A DNA stretch of 56,733 nucleotides from Mesorhizobium loti (GTDB taxonomy: Bacteria > Pseudomonadota > Alphaproteobacteria > Rhizobiales > Rhizobiaceae): contig NZ_LPWA01000123.1 in assembly GCF_001510895.1 (NCBI RefSeq), positions 1-56,733 of the forward strand. The letters run 5' to 3'. The notes under the pieces are model-generated. The model was not told the origin of the DNA. It saw only the letters and a list, made by a program, of their open reading frames with translations, and made no database searches. The first letter of the stretch is position 1; each line of letters begins with the position of its first letter. Both the position numbers and the translations under genes were made by a program. Positions 27,352 to 37,239 of the stretch are shown here, one piece after another.

Positions 27352-28983
27352 TCAGAAATCCATGCCGCCGCCACCCGGCATTGGCGGCGCGGAAACTTCC
27401 TTCTTCGGCTTTTCGGCAACCATCGCCTCGGTGGTGACGAGCAGACCGGCGACCGAAGCGGCGTCCTGGAGCGCCGTGCGCACGACCTTGGCGGGGTCGA
27501 TCACGCCTTGGCTGAAGAGGTCGCCAAATTCGTTGGTCTGGGCGTTCCAGCCATAGCCGAACTCAGGCTTCTCGCGAACCCTGCCCACGATAATGGAGCC
27601 TTCCGCCCCGCTGTTTTCGGCTATCTGGCGAGCGGGAGCCTCGATGGCGCGCCGCACGATCTCGACGCCGGTCCTCTGGTCGGGGTTGTCGACAGCTAAG
27701 TTGTCGAGCGCTATTGCTGCCCTCAGTAGTGCCACGCCGCCTCCTGGCAGGACACCTTCCTCGACCGCCGCGCGGGTAGCGTGCAGCGCGTCGTCGACGC
27801 GATCCTTCCGCTCCTTGACCTCGACTTCGGTCGAGCCTCCGACGCGGATCACCGCAACGCCCCCGGCGAGCTTGGCCAGGCGTTCCTGCAGCTTCTCACG
27901 GTCGTAGTCGGAGGTGGTCTCCTCGATCTGCACCCTAATTTGAGCAACGCGGCCGTTGATTTCGTCCTTATGGCCGGCGCCGTCGACAATGGTGGTGTTT
28001 TCCTTCTCGATGTCGACCTTGCGAGCGCGGCCGAGCATTTCCAGCGTCACATTCTCAAGCTTGACGCCGAGATCCTCGCTGATCGCCGTGCCGCCGGTGA
28101 GGATCGCGATATCCTCCAGCATCGCCTTGCGGCGATCGCCGAAGCCGGGAGCCTTGACAGCGGCGACCTTGAGGCCGCCGCGCAGCTTGTTGACCACAAG
28201 CGTCGCCAGCGCCTCACCTTCGACGTCCTCGGCGATGATCAGCAGCGGCTTGCCGGACTGAACGACGGCCTCCAGCAGCGGTAGCAGGGCTTGCAGATTG
28301 CTGAGCTTCTTCTCGTGGATCAGCACGTAGGGTTCCTCGAGCTCGGCGCGCATCTTGTCCTGGTTGGTGATGAAGTAGGGTGACAGATACCCACGGTCGA
28401 ATTGCATGCCTTCGACGATTTCAAGCTCGGTCTCGGCAGTCTTGGCTTCCTCGACCGTAATGACACCCTCGTTGCCGACCCTTTCCATCGCTTCAGCCAG
28501 GAAGCGACCGATTTCTTCGTCGCCATTGGCCGAAATCGTGCCGACCTGGGCGATCTCATCGTTCTTCGTCACCTTGCGGGCATTGGCCTTCAAATCGGCG
28601 ACGATCGTTTCAACCGCCTTGTCGATGCCGCGCTTCAAATCCATCGGGTTCATCCCGGCCGCGACTGCCTTGGCGCCCTCGGTCACGATCGACTGCGCCA
28701 ATACCGTGGCGGTGGTGGTGCCGTCGCCGGCGATGTCGCTGGTCTTGGACGCGACCTCGCGCACCATCTGGGCACCCATGTTCTCGAACTTGTCCTCGAG
28801 CTCGATCTCCTTCGCGACGGTGACGCCGTCCTTGGTAATACGCGGGGCGCCGAAGCTCTTATCAATCACTACGTTGCGGCCTTTGGGGCCGAGGGTCACC
28901 TTCACCGCATTGGCGAGGATATCGACGCCGCGCAGCATCTTGTCTCGAGCGTCGGTGTGGAATTTCACTTCCTTGGCAGCCAT
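27352..28983 (-). CDS. groEL: Chaperonin GroEL
   Basis: A full-length 543-residue 60-kDa chaperonin, beginning MAAKEVKFHTDARDKML and ending with the Gly-Met tail GGGGMDF. The ATP-site segments LGPKGRNVV and GDGTTTATVLA are intact. It follows groES by 50 bases on the same strand and has the ribosome site AGGAG. Rhizobia carry several groESL copies, and those on symbiosis islands are often tied to nitrogen fixation. I saw neither a CIRCE element nor a clear NifA/sigma-54 site upstream of the pair. Confidence 0.97.
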   Translation of the reverse strand: MAAKEVKFHTDARDKMLRGVDILANAVKVTLGPKGRNVVIDKSFGAPRITKDGVTVAKEIELEDKFENMGAQMVREVASKTSDIAGDGTTTATVLAQSIVTEGAKAVAAGMNPMDLKRGIDKAVETIVADLKANARKVTKNDEIAQVGTISANGDEEIGRFLAEAMERVGNEGVITVEEAKTAETELEIVEGMQFDRGYLSPYFITNQDKMRAELEEPYVLIHEKKLSNLQALLPLLEAVVQSGKPLLIIAEDVEGEALATLVVNKLRGGLKVAAVKAPGFGDRRKAMLEDIAILTGGTAISEDLGVKLENVTLEMLGRARKVDIEKENTTIVDGAGHKDEINGRVAQIRVQIEETTSDYDREKLQERLAKLAGGVAVIRVGGSTEVEVKERKDRVDDALHATRAAVEEGVLPGGGVALLRAAIALDNLAVDNPDQRTGVEIVRRAIEAPARQIAENSGAEGSIIVGRVREKPEFGYGWNAQTNEFGDLFSQGVIDPAKVVRTALQDAASVAGLLVTTEAMVAEKPKKEVSAPPMPGGGGMDF

Positions 28984-29033
28984 TGGTTCACTCCTGCGAA
29001 TTCTTGTTGACCATTTGTGTCACGCGGTTTCGG

Positions 29034-29348
29034 TCACGCGGCTTGCCTGGCCGAGGCGGAACCCTCGATCACGCCCAGGATATCGCTTTCCTTCATGATG
29101 AGCAGCTCTTCGCCGTCGAGCTTGATTTCGGTGCCGGACCACTTGCCGAAAAGGATGTGGTCGTCGACCTTCACGTCGAGAGGGATGAGCTTGCCGCTCT
29201 CGTCGCGGGCGCCCGGGCCAACGGCGATGACTTCGCCTTCCTGCGGCTTTTCCTGGGCGGTATCTGGGATGATGATGCCGCCGGCCGTCTTCTCCGCGGC
29301 CTCAATGCGGCGGACGAGTACGCGATCGTGCAATGGACGGAACTTCAT
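29034..29348 (-). CDS. groES: Co-chaperonin GroES
   Basis: A 104-residue lid of the GroEL chamber, starting MKFRPLHDRVLVRRIE and containing the mobile-loop segment ETAGGIIIPDTAQEKPQ. The ATG at 29348 follows a strong AAGGAG, which decides this start over longer upstream readings. The upstream 130 bases contain no inverted repeat of the CIRCE type; the promoter could be sigma-32-like but was not resolved by eye. Confidence 0.96.
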   Translation of the reverse strand: MKFRPLHDRVLVRRIEAAEKTAGGIIIPDTAQEKPQEGEVIAVGPGARDESGKLIPLDVKVDDHILFGKWSGTEIKLDGEELLIMKESDILGVIEGSASARQAA

Positions 29349-29651
29349 GTCTTTCTCCTTCAGGATGAACAAATTGCGAAAGCCTCCCCCGATCCGGGCT
29401 ATCAGGACAGAATGGGGGTCGCGCGACCTTCGCGGCGTCGCGCGCACGCCGAACTGCTTTTGCTCCTTTCTCATTCAAGAGGTGGCCTGACTTGGGAAAA
29501 TTCCGAACGCATGGCCTCTTGTGATCAGGCCATGCGAGGATGGGGGTTCAGAGTAAGCGTCAGACCAAGTTCGGGCCGGCACCATGCTAGCACTGCGAAA
29601 TTGGTGTTTGGCGCGTATTGCGCCTGGCACCCATATTTGTCGGATTGCGCA

Positions 29652-29882
29652 TCATATCAGGCAGGATGGGATCAACTTGCGGCAACTAAACGAAAAGGAG
29701 GAAACGTCCCCTTTCCAGTTTGACAGAGAGGACGGGTGCCTTTTGACAGCTGCCACGGATACGTATTGGTATCCCCAGCCGGACACATTAAAACTCGGCA
29801 AACCGCTAATATCTTTTATGTCTGACGCGAAAGTCAACGTGGATGCAGCAAGAAAAGCTATTACCGCTATGGCACTTGTCAT
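29652..29882 (-). CDS. Small putative exported protein
   Basis: A 76-residue frame with what looks like a signal peptide (MTSAIAVIAFLAASTLTFAS followed by Asp), a mature part of about 55 residues with two cysteines, and a good ribosome site (GGAGAGAG seven bases before ATG). The region is AT-richer than its neighbours. No family is recognised. It sits upstream of groES on the same strand. A chance frame in non-coding DNA remains possible, and the other strand has a 125-residue frame here that looks less convincing. Confidence 0.4.
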   Translation of the reverse strand: MTSAIAVIAFLAASTLTFASDIKDISGLPSFNVSGWGYQYVSVAAVKRHPSSLSNWKGDVSSFSFSCRKLIPSCLI

Positions 29883-30524
29883 TTGTCTCTCTCCGTTCCT
29901 GATGAGAATTGTTATTTTTACTGCGCTTTTCGAACGAATTGACAGCGCACTACCTGCATAAGGCAGACAGCAAATCCCGTTCCAGGTGCAGGGGCGCCTA
30001 AAATTCAGCTGTTTGGCAATTCTGCGCGACTTGCCGGTGAAAGTTGTGTCGTTATTTTGGCGAATTCCTTGCAGGAATTTGAAGGGAAACGGTCAGTGAG
30101 TTCCTTTAAGATGAGCTCTCGGCACGCCAAAAGGGGCGATATGCCTCGTTGCACGTTCGCAAGCGGGAAGTCACGATTGGCGATGCGAGTGGCAACGCCA
30201 TGGTCAAGCTGGTGGCAGACGCTGATGCGGATCAAAACAAAGCCAACGGGCGATCCCGCGGCGCTTTAATCATCAAACCAGCGCCTGATCCGGCCGACAC
30301 ACCACTGGTCACATCCAGAGAACAGGCCAGAAACCGTTGGTCGCGCTCGACGGGCGTCTTTCACAGTGGAGACGCCCGGATTCACGCGAGCGGCTTCCAC
30401 GCGGTTGTTGCGACCTCTGAGTTTTCCAGGACATTCGCGAAACTGGCGGATTTTGAAGGTCATGAACTCCTCAGAAATTGAAGAGCTTCATTCATTCAAC
30501 CTTGTCACAGAATATTTGCGCCAT
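29883..30524. other. Intergenic stretch, no gene seen
   Basis: No recognisable protein on either strand. The region precedes the NifA-type site and sigma-54 promoter of the outer membrane protein gene and may be decayed island DNA. Confidence 0.4.
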
Positions 30525-30540
30525 TGTCCGAGGAGCGACA
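30525..30540 (+). promoter_or_regulatory. NifA-type upstream activator site
   Basis: TGTCCGAGGAGCGACA fits TGT-N10-ACA exactly. It is 47 bases before the -24 element of a sigma-54 promoter on the same strand, somewhat closer than usual but workable with DNA bending. The combination makes a chance match unlikely. Confidence 0.65.
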
Positions 30541-30586
30541 AATGTCGGACGTGCGGCATTCGATTGCCGTGCGAAGAGTTTTTCTT

Positions 30587-30602
30587 TGGCACGCCTGTTG
30601 CC
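30587..30602 (+). promoter_or_regulatory. Sigma-54 (-24/-12) promoter
   Basis: TGGCACGCCTGTTGCC matches the consensus TGGCACG-N4-TTGC with correct spacing. Transcription would start at about 30613, giving a leader of roughly 250 bases before the outer membrane protein gene. With the TGT-N10-ACA site upstream this is predicted to be active in nitrogen-fixing bacteroids. Confidence 0.72.
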
Positions 30603-30866
30603 CCGGGTGTCACTAAACGCGTCTCGCGGAGAGTGTCGCAATGTTCGCACAATGCTGTTCGCCGGGATTAGGCCATACAATCGCGGAATCCCGGTGCAGA
30701 AGAAGCAAGCGGCCCCACTGGAAGCCATAGCCGGGCCAAGGGCTGCACAGGCCCTTTGCCGAGATGATCCTCTCGCCTGGAGACCAACTCTGCCGTTGGT
30801 CCAACCTGGTGAACTTCTTGATGTCCCCGACAGAACCCGAAAATCAACACAAAGGAGAATTTGGTG

Positions 30867-31823
30867 ATGCGGCGAGTGCCTTTGACATGTGTCGTGCTTT
30901 GCAGTCTGTCGGCGGGTGCGGCCGCTGCCGACGCCCCGGTGGTCGCCGACCCGGCGGCGGTAGCCGGCGCGGTGTCCCCGGTCTTTTCGTTCGAGGGCGG
31001 GCTACGTTACTGGTACAGTAGCGGCGAAGCATCGAAGGACCTCTACGGCAGCCGCGGCACGGTGATGGTGTCGCGTCTCACATACAACGATGTCGTTGCA
31101 AGTTCTGGCGAAGTCTTCTTCAACGCGACCCACAATCCGACTGGCATCTTCATCAAGGGCTTCCTCGGTGCGGGCGGGATTCCCAAGGGTTCTCTTAACG
31201 ACGAGGATTTCGCGCTACCCCATTCGTACGTGGAAACCTATTCGAACACGTTGTCCGATCAACACGGCGGCCGCATCTCCTATTTCACCGCCGATGTCGG
31301 ATACAATTTCTGGACGACCCCACGCTCCCGCATCGGTGCTCTTGTCGGATACAATTTCTGGAACGAGAGCTACCACGCCTTCCATTGCGCGCAGCAGGCG
31401 GCCAACCCGAGGATTTGCGTACCAGCCATGACGACCAATATGGGCGTTATCAGCCAGGATACCGATTGGCATTCGCTGCGACTCGGCCTGGCCGGGCAGA
31501 CGCAAATCACCGAACGACTGAGCCTTTCCGGTGACGTTGCGGTGCTGTTCACGCGGTTTGACGGCAAAGACAAGCACCATCTGCGCCCAGAGATCAATCC
31601 GATTCCCGAAGACGGCAACGGGCATGGCATCCAGCTCGAGGCAATGTTGAACTACAAGGTCACGGATTTGTTCAACATCGGCATCGGCGGTCGTTATTGG
31701 CGCGCGGTATCTACTGGCACCGCTCATTTCGAGGAGACGCCGGGCGGTGGCTGGCCGCAGGTCCTGCATTGGGAGGCTGAGCGCTACGGCGTGTTCGGGC
31801 AGGCCAGCATCAAGTTCAACTGA
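30867..31823 (+). CDS. Outer membrane beta-barrel protein, NifA/sigma-54-type promoter
   Basis: A 318-residue protein with a signal peptide (MRRVPLTCVVLCSLSAGAAAA) and then alternating aromatic and hydrophobic strands ending in SIKFN, the terminal aromatic pattern of barrel proteins. GGLRYWYSSG near the start and GIGGRYWRAV near the end are typical strand sequences. ATG at 30867 was chosen over TTG and GTG just upstream because AAAGGAG lies nine bases before it. The promoter set makes it a likely symbiosis-stage surface protein. The precise family and any transported compound are not recognised. Confidence 0.85.
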   Translation: MRRVPLTCVVLCSLSAGAAAADAPVVADPAAVAGAVSPVFSFEGGLRYWYSSGEASKDLYGSRGTVMVSRLTYNDVVASSGEVFFNATHNPTGIFIKGFLGAGGIPKGSLNDEDFALPHSYVETYSNTLSDQHGGRISYFTADVGYNFWTTPRSRIGALVGYNFWNESYHAFHCAQQAANPRICVPAMTTNMGVISQDTDWHSLRLGLAGQTQITERLSLSGDVAVLFTRFDGKDKHHLRPEINPIPEDGNGHGIQLEAMLNYKVTDLFNIGIGGRYWRAVSTGTAHFEETPGGGWPQVLHWEAERYGVFGQASIKFN

Positions 31824-32505
31824 GAAGGCACCGCAAGCGCCGAGTTACCGTTGGACAACAACAATCCCCAGTGGGACCGCATGATCGGACCCCGACTCAA
31901 CTTCCACAAGCCGGCTGAGGCGCGAACGGGTGCCGTAGGGGGTGCGCGCAAGGCGTTTGCCCTACCCAACAACCAGTTTGGACGAAGGGGCGCGTCGTAC
32001 GCGCCCAAGCAGCACGTCATGTCCTGCCAAGTCACAGGTGGTCGGGGACTGGCCGGAGCTCGATTTCGCCTTTTCGCGGTCGCGCTGGTTGCCTTCGCCC
32101 TAGTCGATTAAGGGGTTCACGCACCAACTGCATGGCGCTTGCGGCTCGTTCCTTATCGACCAAGGGTCGTGACAGCGTTTGCTGCCAGGCGGCTATTATA
32201 CGCCAGCGGCTTTGTCGTCAGTTACCCCACCCGCGATTGAGGCCATGAATGGCGACCCCGATATCATCGTCCGCGCAAGGAACGTCGCAGATTGGTGTGG
32301 CACGATGCCCAGCCGCCAAGGCGTCTCGGTAATTGTTCTTAGCCCAGCGGATCAGCATAGATGTTGCAGCCGATCCGACTGAATTTCTTGCCCGGCCTGG
32401 ATTTCAGCCTCGCGCGCGACGTCGGCGCGAGGTGGAACGCAAGATCGAACATATCGTCGGCTGCTGAACGGCCAAGGAGAGCCCGTCCGACCGTCGAATG
32501 CCTCG
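31824..32505. other. Intergenic stretch, no intact gene
   Basis: This lies between the converging outer membrane protein and hemN genes. A frame around 32179-32382 has some protein-like composition but no recognisable family; it may be a remnant. No clear terminator was found after the outer membrane protein gene. Confidence 0.4.
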
Positions 32506-33840
32506 TCAGGGGGCGGCCCGGTCAACAAAAGCATCGAATGCGGCAGCAACGGCGCGGATCACAAAACGATGCTCACGCCGCACGCGAATAAAGCCGCTTT
32601 CGATGTCCACTATCCCGTCCTTCGCCAATGTCGCCAAGCGTTCGGTCGAGTCGCGAAGACGAACCGGATCGGACCCGTGGGCGACACAAATTTCCTGCAC
32701 ATTGGCTTCGAGATCGCACATCAGTCGCTCGATGATTGCAGCTCTCACCCGGTCGTCCCCGGTTAGGCGCCAGCCCCTTGACGTCGCCAGACGACCAGCT
32801 GCGATATGCTGCATGTAGGCGCCCCGTGTAACCTCGTTTTGAACGTACCCCTCGCCGACCCGGCCAATAGCGCTCGCGCCGAAACCGATGAGAGTTTTGC
32901 AGGTGTCGGCCGAGTAACCGAGCGAATTGCGCCGCAGGCGTCCGGTTTTCTGTGCCAGTGCGAGTTCGTCATCCGGCAAGGCGAAATGGTCGAGCCCAAT
33001 CTCGCGGTAGCCTGCGGCAATCAAAGTCACGGCCACGGCTGCATCCTGTTCGGCGCGGGCTGTGCAGTCGGGAAGAAATGGTTCCTCAATGCGGCGCTGG
33101 TTCTTTATAAGGGCGGGAATGTGAGCGTAGCCGAACACCGCAAGCCGGTCTGGGCGCATGGCGAGCGCCGCTCTCGCGGTCTCGACGCAGGACTGCACTG
33201 TTTGATGCGGAAGACCGAATACGAGATCGAAGTTGATGCGGTTTATTCCATGCCGGCGCAGCATTTCGACCGCAGCTGCGGTCTCCTCCACGCTCTGGAC
33301 CCTGTTGATCGCCTTTTGAACGGTTGGATCGAAGCTTTGCACGCCGAGGCTCGCGCGGGTCACGCCGGCTGCTCCCAAGGCTTCGGCCATCTCGGCCGTG
33401 AATGTGCGTGGATCGATCTCGACGGCGATCGTAGCTGTCTTCTTGAGGGCGAAGTGGCGTCGCAGGAACTCCATCAAGGCAAGGAACTCGCCTGGCCCGA
33501 TGAGCATCGGAGTTCCGCCGCCGAAATGGACGTCGCTCACGGGCAGCGCCTGCGGTGCTTGCTCGCACACAAAACGGATCTCCTCACGCAGCATCGCCAG
33601 ATAATTGAGGATCGGCGTGTTTTGGCGGGTGACGGTGGTCGGAAAGCCGCAATACCAGCACTGCGATCGGCAGAACGGAACGTGCAGATATAGCGACACC
33701 GGATCGTCAGTCGGCAGGTTCCTGAGCCATTCCTTATAGGCCTCGGCGCCGATCGCCCCAGAAAACTCCGGCACAGTCGGATAGATGGTGTACCAAGGCA
33801 GGCGCGCCTCGCGATATTTTGTCAGTGTTGAGGTCTGCAA
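32506..33840 (-). CDS. hemN: Oxygen-independent coproporphyrinogen III dehydrogenase-like radical SAM protein
   Basis: A 444-residue HemN-family enzyme. The iron-sulfur motif CRSQCWYC and the SAM-binding segment HFGGGTPML are intact, and LYLHVPFC, GVQSFDP and NFDLVFGLPHQT are family landmarks. It converts coproporphyrinogen III to protoporphyrinogen IX without oxygen, which suits haem demand in low-oxygen nodules. It is shorter than classic HemN (about 455 residues) but keeps the N-terminal YTIYPT region. No FNR-type TTGAT-N4-ATCAA box is visible upstream. HemW-like function is a less likely alternative. Confidence 0.88.
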   Translation of the reverse strand: MQTSTLTKYREARLPWYTIYPTVPEFSGAIGAEAYKEWLRNLPTDDPVSLYLHVPFCRSQCWYCGFPTTVTRQNTPILNYLAMLREEIRFVCEQAPQALPVSDVHFGGGTPMLIGPGEFLALMEFLRRHFALKKTATIAVEIDPRTFTAEMAEALGAAGVTRASLGVQSFDPTVQKAINRVQSVEETAAAVEMLRRHGINRINFDLVFGLPHQTVQSCVETARAALAMRPDRLAVFGYAHIPALIKNQRRIEEPFLPDCTARAEQDAAVAVTLIAAGYREIGLDHFALPDDELALAQKTGRLRRNSLGYSADTCKTLIGFGASAIGRVGEGYVQNEVTRGAYMQHIAAGRLATSRGWRLTGDDRVRAAIIERLMCDLEANVQEICVAHGSDPVRLRDSTERLATLAKDGIVDIESGFIRVRREHRFVIRAVAAAFDAFVDRAAP

Positions 33841-35026
33841 CAGTTACCGTCCTATGCTGATGATCATCACCGCTTGTCGCCGCAGGCTCCTGTGTCGTTG
33901 CGCTATGTCAGTTCCTTCCGTTTAGGCGTGAAAACCTTGTAGTTCGCAGCGATGTTAGGCTCACCTCGTTCGGTCTTGGCTAGGAGGCGGTGCATGAGCA
34001 CCGCGCTGGACAGCGACAAAAGCCGTTAGTTCTCGCCGAGTGCACCGCGCATGCCGTTTGGCTCTACCATCGCTTCCGTGCACCCTGCACCTGGTCCCGG
34101 AGATGCTGCTTGAGCGCAGCATGCCGTATTCGATCAAGATGATAGCGGGTTGGGACTGGCCTTTGCTCGCCGGCCGAGGCAAGGCGCTGGCATGTCGTGT
34201 GGCGTGTCGATTAACTCGTCGTATCAGGTGCCGGCAATAAGCTGGCTGTGGCACGCCCTCTAGCAGACTGAATTGGCCCGAAGCCGCGATCTTCGGCCAG
34301 GTTTGGAAGCTTGCCCGAACGTGTCCGACATGGTGGCGGGCGCTCTTGGAACAGGAGCGGATGTACGGTGCGCTTCGCCGACCGCCTTCACCCTCCGCGC
34401 TGACAATGACGCTTACGGCCTCGGCCATGCAGCAGGATCGCATGCAAGGTCTAGCTGGTGACTATTACCTCGGCGCGTCATGCGGCACCCGGGCTGACAT
34501 CCTGAGCGCTGCCGCTGCGTGATCCATTGTTCAGGCTAACAGCAAACAAATCCTGTCGCCATTCAACGAAACCTGTCGCCTATCGGACACACAAACCATA
34601 CCCAAAGCGTTGCGTTCATGCTCGGCTCGATCTCAAGGCAAAAAAGAGAAGGAAGCGCGAACCAGGCCCCGCCAGCAAGCTTGAGCGTCAACTCGCAGCT
34701 GCGTCGTCAGGACGGCACGCCACTTGCGGAGGCAACTTCGGAAGCCGTTTGTGAGGGTTTGGCCACAACCAGCGGAGGCGCCTGTGGCAATTGGCTCAGA
34801 AGGGCTGAATTCCCTGTGCGGTATTGCAGCGAGCAAAAACTGTATAACGCGATTGGTCGAGGCAGCGATTTAGCTTCATCACCTTTATCGTTGAACACAA
34901 GTGATTTCAGACTCGCAAAACTGCGAATGGTAAGTGTATTGCGCCTCGTTTTTAGATCGGTGGACTAATGGAATGGTTTTTTTCTTTGACGCCATTCCCT
35001 TTTTATCCTTCGACCGGAGACCAAGA
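33841..35026. other. Long stretch without a recognisable gene
   Basis: About 1.2 kb between the divergent hemN and porin genes. Several short frames overlap here without family resemblance. TGATGATCATCA at about 33857 is a short perfect palindrome near the hemN start with unknown meaning. The last 200 bases before the porin are AT-rich and should hold its promoter. Confidence 0.4.
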
Positions 35027-36193
35027 ATGAAAACCACGAGCCTTCTTCTCGGTTCAGCTGCGGCCCTGATTGGAGTCTCCGACGCTCGCGCCATCGACTC
35101 GATCGCCGCCGCGGAGCCAGACCCGGCCGAATATGTCAGGATCTGCGACGTCTATGGCGCGGGGTACTTCTATATTCCAGGCACCGAAACGTGCCTGCGC
35201 ATCGGCGGCTATGTCCGCTATGACATCGGGTTAGGTGACGTCGGCTCGTTCAATGGCGCAAACGCAACCGACCACAAGGACGGCAGCGCCAATGCTACTT
35301 GGCAGAAGAATGCCCGCTTCACGCTGAAGACCTGGACCAACCAGGAAACCGAGCTCGGCAGCTTGAAGACCTATAGCGAAATCCGCATGAACTTTGGTAA
35401 TCGCAACGCTTATTCGGATGGGGACGGCCTTCAAAACTATGCTTTGAACAGAGACCCAAGCCTGGCTTTCGCCTGGATTCAGCTTGGTAACCTGCGAGTT
35501 GGCAAGGACTGGTCGGCCTTCGACATGTTTATTGGCTATCCTGGCAACGTGCTCAACCAGACGCTCGTTCCCTATGGTGATTTCGATACCAACGTTGTCC
35601 AGTACTACTTTGACGGCTGTAACGGAGTTTCGGCGGTGGTCTCGCTTGAGGAAGGCGAAGGCGCGGTCGGCAGCATCGACAGCTACGTTCCGCACGTGGT
35701 CGGCGGCCTGAAGTACACACAACAGTGGGGCGCGATCACCGGCGTTGCCGCATATGACAGCAACTACGAATCGGTGGCAGGGAAGATCCGCGTCGACGTC
35801 AATGTCACCGACGAACTGTCGCTATTCGGAATGCTTGGCTACGGCTCCAATGGCAAGCTCAATGATGACTCCACTAACGCAATCGACGCTCACGGTCGCG
35901 GCTTCTACAAGGTTTGGGGCGGCAGTTGGGCTTTCTGGGCTGGCGCTACTTACAAGTTCAACGAGAAAACTTCGTTCAACCTTCAGGTCTCCGGCGATCA
36001 GCTCAAGAACTATGCTGCCGCTATAAACGTCGCCTATACGTTCGTTCCGGATTTCACGGTTATAGCCGAAGTCGACTATGATCGCTGCGGCGACTTCTGC
36101 GTCGGCATGGTGGGCACTTCCAACGTGAACTGGACTAACGCCGACAAAAGGAACAGCCTCGGCGGCATCCTGCGTTTCCAACGCTCATTCTGA
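35027..36193 (+). CDS. Porin (alphaproteobacterial Omp2/RopA-like)
   Basis: A 388-residue outer membrane porin. It has a signal peptide (MKTTSLLLGSAAALIGVSDARA), then the family N-terminus EYVRICDVYGAGYFYIPGTETCLRIGGYVRYDIG, which marks porins of Brucella and rhizobia, and a final strand ending LRFQRSF with a terminal phenylalanine. GGAGA precedes the ATG. It forms a general diffusion channel in the outer membrane. Rhizobia have several copies; this one lies among symbiosis genes but no NifA-type site was seen upstream. Confidence 0.92.
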   Translation: MKTTSLLLGSAAALIGVSDARAIDSIAAAEPDPAEYVRICDVYGAGYFYIPGTETCLRIGGYVRYDIGLGDVGSFNGANATDHKDGSANATWQKNARFTLKTWTNQETELGSLKTYSEIRMNFGNRNAYSDGDGLQNYALNRDPSLAFAWIQLGNLRVGKDWSAFDMFIGYPGNVLNQTLVPYGDFDTNVVQYYFDGCNGVSAVVSLEEGEGAVGSIDSYVPHVVGGLKYTQQWGAITGVAAYDSNYESVAGKIRVDVNVTDELSLFGMLGYGSNGKLNDDSTNAIDAHGRGFYKVWGGSWAFWAGATYKFNEKTSFNLQVSGDQLKNYAAAINVAYTFVPDFTVIAEVDYDRCGDFCVGMVGTSNVNWTNADKRNSLGGILRFQRSF

Positions 36194-36639
36194 GGGGATG
36201 ATAAGCTGCATCTCGCTGGTAGTGCGGACCAACCTGCAACGCTCAACCGGATCATCGGACAGAAGCCAAGTGAGATTGGAAGCCTCGACCTCATGCCGGA
36301 TGATGTTGGAGATCGGACTTAGACGATCCAGGCGACATTCATCTGCTCTGAGCTTATAGCCGCGGCAGGCATCAGCCTGTTTCGGTCATGCAAGGAAGTC
36401 TCAAGGTCGCCATCGGCTTATGGGCAATGTCGTTGCACGCAGGCGAGGCAGCGGGTTCGTCACCGTTCCGCCACACCCTGCGGATGAGAGCCTGTGGCGT
36501 TTGGTGACGGCGCTCGCGCACGGGCAATCGCGAATCATCCAGCATAGCGGAGCCGAGTTGCTATGAGCGACTGCCCAGCCAAACTGGATGCCCTTTGGAA
36601 ACCGTCGTTGAGGCAGCTGCAGTTGTTTCCGCAAGAAGA
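36194..36639. other. Intergenic stretch, no gene seen
   Basis: No recognisable gene on either strand between the porin and the leftward hypothetical gene. Confidence 0.4.
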
Positions 36640-37143
36640 TCAAATGGTTGTCTGAAAACCGCTCGAATTTCGCCGCGACTCCACTCGCAGGTCGACAGCA
36701 CCAAATTCAGAAGCCGTTTTTTCTCGTGAGGGGCCTGACTTGTGAAGAGCTGGCTGGCACAGCGGGCTAAACGCGGCAATGAAGCGGCGCGCCGCCGCTG
36801 CCATAACATCCTTAAGGGCATTGCGATGTCGGGAGAGCGTCGCACGCAGCAGCGCGCGGCCCTGCGCGCCGGTCAGGTTGAACATCCGGGCGATCCTCTC
36901 GTCTGTCGGGAAGTTCGCGGCGGGCAATGCGCGCAGAATTGCGACCAAACGGCGCTCGCGGAGGTCCGCGACGCTTGTCATCGCCTGGCCGGCCAGCATC
37001 TCCGTGTATTCGCGGATGGCGGCCCCGGCGAACGGAGCAAGCCGGTGCTCAAGATCAGCTGGCGCGCAGCCCAGCACGTCGGCAAGGGCAATTACTTCGT
37101 CGTCGGACTGGTCAAGGGTAATCGGCAAGTTGAACTGAGGCAT
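36640..37143 (-). CDS. Hypothetical protein
   Basis: A 167-residue frame beginning MPQFNLPITLDQSDDEVIAL. It is rich in Ala, Leu and Arg, probably helical, and contains DERIARMFNLTGAQGRALLR, which may be a small helix-turn-helix. I do not recognise a family. No clear ribosome site precedes the start. It is adjacent and opposite to the decayed ImmA/IrrE-DUF4411 pair. It could be a real small regulator or a chance frame. Confidence 0.4.
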   Translation of the reverse strand: MPQFNLPITLDQSDDEVIALADVLGCAPADLEHRLAPFAGAAIREYTEMLAGQAMTSVADLRERRLVAILRALPAANFPTDERIARMFNLTGAQGRALLRATLSRHRNALKDVMAAAARRFIAAFSPLCQPALHKSGPSREKTASEFGAVDLRVESRRNSSGFQTTI

Positions 37144-37239
37144 GGCGTAGCATACTGATCGATCGGGGCTTGGCAAAGCCACTTCCGTAGGAATTTCGGG
37201 GGGCGATGCACCACACGCTTTGGGGCTTCATTAAGCGGT

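Noticed and set aside
29350..29620. Search for a CIRCE element or NifA control of groESL.
   Set aside because: No inverted TTAGCACTC repeat, no TGT-N10-ACA and no good -24/-12 element on the groESL strand.
29584..29961. A 125-residue rightward frame.
   Set aside because: No ribosome site and no family; the leftward frame with a signal peptide on the other strand is the better candidate.
33857..33868. TGATGATCATCA palindrome near the hemN start as an FNR/FixK site.
   Set aside because: The FNR/FixK box is TTGAT-N4-ATCAA; this sequence does not fit it.
34247..34264. TGGCACGCCCTCTAGCA as a sigma-54 promoter.
   Set aside because: GG and GC are eleven bases apart instead of ten, and no gene follows on that strand.
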